From G039029935 sp039029935 (GTDB taxonomy: Bacteria; Chloroflexota; Anaerolineae; Caldilineales; Caldilineaceae), in contig JBCCFC010000418.1 in assembly GCA_039029935.1 (NCBI GenBank), positions 1 to 9,981 on the forward strand: a stretch of 9,981 nucleotides of DNA, read 5' to 3'. Under the pieces are notes generated by a model. The model was not told the DNA's origin. It worked only from the letters and a program-made list of their open reading frames with translations, and searched no databases. Shown one piece after another: positions 6,787 to 9,981 of the stretch (the first letter of the stretch is position 1; every line of letters starts with the position of its first letter). Position numbers and translations under genes: made by a program.

Positions 6787-8010
6787 ATGGCACAGAAAAA
6801 ACGCAACCCAAAAAAATCTATCAAAAAACGAGCCGCCAAGAGACCCAAAGAAACCCGTCGAGTGCAAAACCCGCATGACAGCTTTTTTAGATTTGTGTTC
6901 TCATTTATCGAATATACACGCCAATTTATCAAAGGGTTTCTACCATCGGACGTCGTAGAGTTGATACGACTGGAAACATTAACACATTTGAAAGAAACCT
7001 ATACAGATGAGAATTTGGCGCAACACATGACAGATATGCTTTTCGAGGTGTCGCTGCATACACAGAATGATGCAGGTGTCACCAAGAAGGCTGAAATCTA
7101 CTTACTCATCGACCACAAAAGTCATCCTGAGACCACCATCCTGGAGCAGTTTCTGCGCTACATGAATGAGCGTTGGCAATTTGACCGCGATAATGGGGTG
7201 AAGCCACGTGTGATTATTCCGGTGGTATTTTATCATGGTAAAGAAGGGTGGCATATTGAGCGAAAGTTTGCCAATACATTTGAGGATGTAGACCCCGCTT
7301 TGCACAAGTACATCCCCAATTTTGAATATATTTTGGTTAATGTCGGCACAAAATCTGATGATGAGATTACGCAACTGGTCGAGTCTGGGGCTTTACAATC
7401 GAGTTTACTTGCCCTAAAATATATATTTGATGCGCAGCTAGATCGCAATCAACTGGTTCAGATATTTACCCCTCTTCAAAAGGCGAAGTTGCCGATGGAA
7501 CGGTTACGCCCATTGTTAGAAGCGATATTGCGCTATTTTTCAGGGACAAAGAACCCCGTACCAGATGAACTACTCACAGAGTCAGTGCGTACTGTATTTG
7601 CAGAGGAGGCAGAAGTAATGGACACAATTTTTGAACGTTTGGCAGAACGTAGTCATCAAGAAGGCCGTCAAAAAGGCCATCAAGAAGGATGGCGAGAAGC
7701 TGAACTCATATTTCAACAAGAACGGCAGGAAGCTGAATTTATATTTCAACAAAAACAGGAAGCATTTGAACGTGAAAGAGAAGCCGCTCGGCAGAAAACA
7801 TTAACCCGAAATAGAGAAATTGTTCTTGGCATTGTGAACCATTCATTGAAGTTGGATGCGGCTGGGCAAGAGAAGATTGTCAATCAGCTTGAAAAGATTG
7901 ATGATGAAGATGTACTGAATAAACTTATCAATGCTGCTTTGGATGCATCTAGAGGTGATTTTGAATTTTTCATGATGTTATTAGAATTTGAAAGTAAACA
8001 GAGTTCGTAA
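6787..8010 (+). CDS. Rpn/YhgA-like PD-(D/E)XK nuclease (Transposase_31 family)
   Basis: Members of this family (RpnA-E in E. coli) are DNA endonucleases that promote RecA-independent recombination; they are often annotated as putative transposases. The 407-residue protein has a basic N-terminal tail (about 1-26), then the family opening 'NPHDSFFRFVFS' at about 28-39. The nuclease core follows, with candidate active-site residues D83 (TDMLFEVSL) and D109-x-K111 in 'YLLIDHKSHPE', and then 'LRYMNERWQF' and 'VIIPVVFYHGKEGW'. The C-terminal third (about 285-345) is a charged helical stretch with EGRQKGHQEG and a duplicated EAExIFQQ unit. AGGAG at 6772-6776 lies ten bases before the ATG, and a strong promoter precedes it, so it is probably monocistronic. 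Both active-site elements are present, so it is likely functional. No inverted repeats or target duplications mark it as part of an insertion sequence. Confidence 0.86.
   Translation: MAQKKRNPKKSIKKRAAKRPKETRRVQNPHDSFFRFVFSFIEYTRQFIKGFLPSDVVELIRLETLTHLKETYTDENLAQHMTDMLFEVSLHTQNDAGVTKKAEIYLLIDHKSHPETTILEQFLRYMNERWQFDRDNGVKPRVIIPVVFYHGKEGWHIERKFANTFEDVDPALHKYIPNFEYILVNVGTKSDDEITQLVESGALQSSLLALKYIFDAQLDRNQLVQIFTPLQKAKLPMERLRPLLEAILRYFSGTKNPVPDELLTESVRTVFAEEAEVMDTIFERLAERSHQEGRQKGHQEGWREAELIFQQERQEAEFIFQQKQEAFEREREAARQKTLTRNREIVLGIVNHSLKLDAAGQEKIVNQLEKIDDEDVLNKLINAALDASRGDFEFFMMLLEFESKQSS
7696..7758 (+). repeat. In-frame tandem duplication inside the Rpn-like gene
   Basis: Two adjacent copies of a unit starting GAAGCTGAA encode EAELIFQQERQ (33 bp, 7696-7728) and EAEFIFQQKQ (30 bp, 7729-7758). 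A third, partial relative (EAFEREREAARQ) follows. The copies differ by one codon in length and keep the frame, which extends a charged helical segment outside the nuclease core. Confidence 0.82.
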
Positions 8011-8017
8011 CGTAGTA

Positions 8018-8105
8018 CGGACAGGATGTCCGCTATGGGCTGGAAGCCCGTGTTATTTGATCGAGAGGTCCTGCTGGGCCGAGGATAGTCTTGTCTGCGA
8101 GACAA
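8018..8105. repeat. Cluster of three short hairpins between the Rpn-like and TerB-N genes
   Basis: Hairpin 1 (8018-8032) is CGGACA-GGA-TGTCCG. Hairpin 2 (8037-8049) is GGGCT-GGA-AGCCC, four bases further on and with the same GGA loop. Hairpin 3 (8091-8105) is TTGTCT-GCG-AGACAA. The first two begin 7 bases after the Rpn-like stop codon and look like a palindromic intergenic repeat module. None is followed by a T run, so an intrinsic terminator is unlikely. The rest of 8011-8132 holds only the TerB-N gene leader. Confidence 0.7.
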
Positions 8106-8132
8106 TAAGGTAGATGAGGAACGGGTTCGTCG

Positions 8133-9981
8133 ATGGATCGTCAGGAAAATTTTGCACCGCCCATTAACCCACCGCCGAAAAAGCCAAAGAGAGGCCGGGC
8201 AAAAAAACGTAACCGCGCTCGCACCTCCCCTCCGCATACACCGACCCCGCACCCAACCGTCATTCATGTCACACAGGGTAGCAATGATGTACTCAGCAAA
8301 CTCAAAACAATCTATGAGCAAGATGAGGGTGCTGGCGAGAGTATCAGTGATAGACGGCTACAATTTGTCAAACAGGCGCGTGAATTCCAAAATCGCCGAG
8401 GATCATTTGCACAGTTTGTGGAGTTTGAGCATGAATCTCCTGTCTACGATGTGATGACCGCTGGCCAGACTGAGTGGTATTTCTACTGGCGAACACAACT
8501 ACGTGAGGGCATTTTCCCCGCCACATCGCTTGCCTATCTCACGATTCATGTCTACGAACTACTCAATCAGGTTGGTGTTCGGGATACAGAACATGGATTT
8601 GTCCAACTAAAGAACCTCTGGCTGCGTTATCGTGAAGACCATCCACAACTGGACCAGGTTCTACCAGAGTGGCTGGCCGATTATGCCGTCGTCCATCAAC
8701 TGGAAACAAAGCCGCTCGATGTCTATGCAATGCCACCGCTTTCGTCATCCTACATCCGCCAATATGCCGATATGTTGATTCCAAACTATATTGATGGCAA
8801 TCTTTATGCGTTACCGTTGCCTATCCTTATAGCATTGATTGATTACCCGCTGGAAAAAAGTAGTATTTATCAAAGCGCAGATGGACGTCTTCTGCGCGAG
8901 GCCGTGTCGTATGTGATTTCGGTTGTGGACATGCACCTGCGCTATGCACCACAGATATCACAAGAAGCGCAGAAACAGGGCGGGGTTTTTGCCAAATATG
9001 GTCCTGATTATCCCTTCATCATCAAGCGAAGACCTTATGCAGGGGCGATTTATCTTGGTAGCCGTGAAGATATTACCATTGCCAGCGTTTACCGCTATAT
9101 GGCATATGAGCCGCTGCGCGAGTTCCTGACCATCGTCGTTAAACACACCGAGAATGCAGTGCGAGCGCGTCTTGGCAATCGCCAACGTCTACGTGTTGAG
9201 CGATTGCCCCGTGACCTCCAAGAGGTCATTGATCAGACTGTTGTCTCCTTTGTCAATCGTTCCCTGCCAGCCAGAACCCCCGTCAATGATGACGACATTG
9301 AGTTCATCGACCCATCACTGATGGGGGCCGTTAACCTCACAATCCCTGAAGAAGACAACAAACCGACCGCTGTTGCCATCCCGCCAGCACCAATTCCACA
9401 GCAATCCACCAAATCAGTCCCTATTCAATCAGCACCCATCCCATCTGCACCAATTCCGCCGCGAGACCAAACGCGTCGTGTCCCAATACCAGCAAGAGAA
9501 AATGAGACACTACCCACCCCTGTTCCTGCGGTAGAAGAGCCATCCAAACCACTGATCCAAATTGACGAAGACCGCATTGCCCAGCTACGTCAGGAAACAG
9601 ACGATGTGTTTGCCTTGCTCAATTTGGAGGAAGAGGGACAGGTAGCAGGTGGCAGGTTGCAGAGTGCAGATGAAGAGCAACCGACTGTAGAGGATGATGT
9701 AGCGGATGACGTACAGGCGGCAGAGGCTGTTCCCAAGGTTCAAATTGACGAAGACCGCATTGCTCAACTGCGTCAGGAAACGGATGATGTTTTTGCCTTG
9801 CTCAATTTGGAGGAAGAGGAACAGGGTGCAGGGGGCGAGTTGCAGGGTGCAGGGGGCGAGTTGCAGGGTGCAGGGGGCGAGTTGCAGGGTGCAGGGGGCG
9901 AGTTGCAGGGTGCAGAGGACGTTTCTGCGGCTCAAGAAGAAATGGACTCTGAGCCTGTGGAGCCGGAGGAGGAACTTGTCC
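8133..9981 (+). CDS. TerB-N domain protein (probable TerB-N/TerB-C), 3' end beyond the window
   Basis: The frame is open for 616 codons and leaves the window without a stop. An in-frame TGA at 8115 and no other start before 8133 fix this ATG; GAGGA at 8116-8120 is a distant ribosome binding site. Residues 1-45 are a Lys/Arg/Pro-rich disordered tail. A TerB-N domain spans about 97-300, recognised by GQTEWYFYWRTQLREG (111-126), AYLTIHVYELLNQVGV (134-149), LKNLWLRYRE (159-168) and PEWLADYAVVHQL (178-190). A Pro/Ala linker with repeated 'APIP' follows (about 415-470). Then come two copies of a segment of the form IDxxRIAQLRQET (from 477 and 538) that resembles the start of TerB-C, and an acidic heptapeptide array. 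TerB-N/TerB-C proteins are cytoplasmic, enzyme-less partners of ATPases and helicases in tellurite-resistance-related or predicted phage-response loci. The exact role is not known. Confidence 0.85.
   Translation, partial: MDRQENFAPPINPPPKKPKRGRAKKRNRARTSPPHTPTPHPTVIHVTQGSNDVLSKLKTIYEQDEGAGESISDRRLQFVKQAREFQNRRGSFAQFVEFEHESPVYDVMTAGQTEWYFYWRTQLREGIFPATSLAYLTIHVYELLNQVGVRDTEHGFVQLKNLWLRYREDHPQLDQVLPEWLADYAVVHQLETKPLDVYAMPPLSSSYIRQYADMLIPNYIDGNLYALPLPILIALIDYPLEKSSIYQSADGRLLREAVSYVISVVDMHLRYAPQISQEAQKQGGVFAKYGPDYPFIIKRRPYAGAIYLGSREDITIASVYRYMAYEPLREFLTIVVKHTENAVRARLGNRQRLRVERLPRDLQEVIDQTVVSFVNRSLPARTPVNDDDIEFIDPSLMGAVNLTIPEEDNKPTAVAIPPAPIPQQSTKSVPIQSAPIPSAPIPPRDQTRRVPIPARENETLPTPVPAVEEPSKPLIQIDEDRIAQLRQETDDVFALLNLEEEGQVAGGRLQSADEEQPTVEDDVADDVQAAEAVPKVQIDEDRIAQLRQETDDVFALLNLEEEEQGAGGELQGAGGELQGAGGELQGAGGELQGAEDVSAAQEEMDSEPVEPEEELV
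9555..9824 (+). repeat. Duplicated 87-bp segment in the TerB-N gene (copies 9555-9641 and 9738-9824)
   Basis: The two copies are 183 bases apart and match at 78 of 87 positions by my count. Seven of the nine differences are silent or part of codons with little effect: only Ile475/Val536 and one Gly/Glu change the protein. Each copy encodes QIDEDRIAQLRQET followed by DDVFALLNLEEE, and each is immediately followed by the QGAGGEL-type repeat. The pair therefore looks like one duplicated block of TerB-C start plus minisatellite. Confidence 0.9.
9822..9920 (+). repeat. 21-bp in-frame minisatellite encoding QGAGGEL (4 full copies plus a partial one)
   Basis: Four head-to-tail 21-bp units at 9822-9905 encode identical QGAGGEL heptapeptides (residues 564-591). 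A partial unit, QGAED, follows. A diverged single copy, QVAGGRLQSAD, begins at 9639 after the first copy of the duplicated segment. The unit length is a multiple of three, so copy-number change keeps the frame. On the opposite strand the array reads as a false CTLQLAP-repeat protein. Confidence 0.93.

Noticed and set aside
6787..8010. Insertion sequence, suggested by the 'transposase' name of the Rpn family
   Set aside because: No terminal inverted repeats or flanking target duplications are visible, and Rpn proteins are better described as recombination-promoting nucleases.
8018..8105. Intrinsic terminator after the Rpn-like gene
   Set aside because: The stems are short and none is followed by a run of T.
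8152..8454. Plus-strand frame of 100 codons in another register
   Set aside because: It is a shadow of the TerB-N gene, which is open through the same region and carries the domain motifs.
9585..9935. Minus-strand frame of 116 codons with CTLQLAP repeats
   Set aside because: It is the antisense reading of the QGAGGEL minisatellite; the repeat peptide arises from the DNA repeat and the plus frame has domain support.

Overview
The window is about 10 kb of bacterial chromosome with roughly even GC content. Short tandem repeats sit both between and inside genes: octamers near 2.5 kb and a 21-bp minisatellite near 9.8 kb. An RqcH gene, a PL22-type propeller protein, an Rpn-family nuclease, a TerB-N protein and a HepT-like remnant accompany them. 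This mix suggests Chloroflexota (Anaerolineae-like), but that is an inference from style and gene content. No rRNA or other taxonomic marker is present.

Layout. (1) Positions 1-1050, minus strand: the 3' part of a cobalamin-dependent mutase-like gene (TIM-barrel part fused to a C-terminal B12-binding domain). It runs off the left edge and lacks a credible 5' end. (2) Positions 1046-1228, plus strand: the last ~60 codons of a HepT-like gene. The two remnants meet 5' end to 5' end at ~1050, which looks like a rearrangement breakpoint. (3) 1238-2461: an oligogalacturonate-lyase-like (PL22) beta-propeller protein. (4) 2472-2540: two different 8-bp tandem repeats. (5) 2566-4452: rqcH, the bacterial Rqc2/NEMF homologue of ribosome quality control. 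It overlaps by one base (TAATG) with (6) 4452-6686, a FtsX/MacB-type permease whose two halves are tandem copies of the same four-helix module. (7) A near-consensus extended -10 sigma70 promoter at 6714-6743 drives (8) 6787-8010, an Rpn/YhgA-like PD-(D/E)XK nuclease. (9) 8018-8105: three small hairpins, two of them sharing a GGA loop. (10) 8133 to the right edge: a TerB-N domain protein whose acidic C-terminal part holds a duplicated segment and a QGAGGEL heptapeptide array.

How the parts relate. RqcH and the permease are probably co-transcribed and translationally coupled, but no shared function is evident and no ABC ATPase lies in the window. The right third (Rpn nuclease followed by TerB-N protein) looks like the edge of an accessory or defence-type region. 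TerB-N/TerB-C proteins have been linked to ATPases and helicases in predicted phage-response loci, and such partners would lie beyond position 9981. The left edge, with two truncated genes of unrelated families, is also accessory in character. No tRNA, rRNA, CRISPR array or complete insertion sequence was found. No gap between genes exceeds 300 bases.
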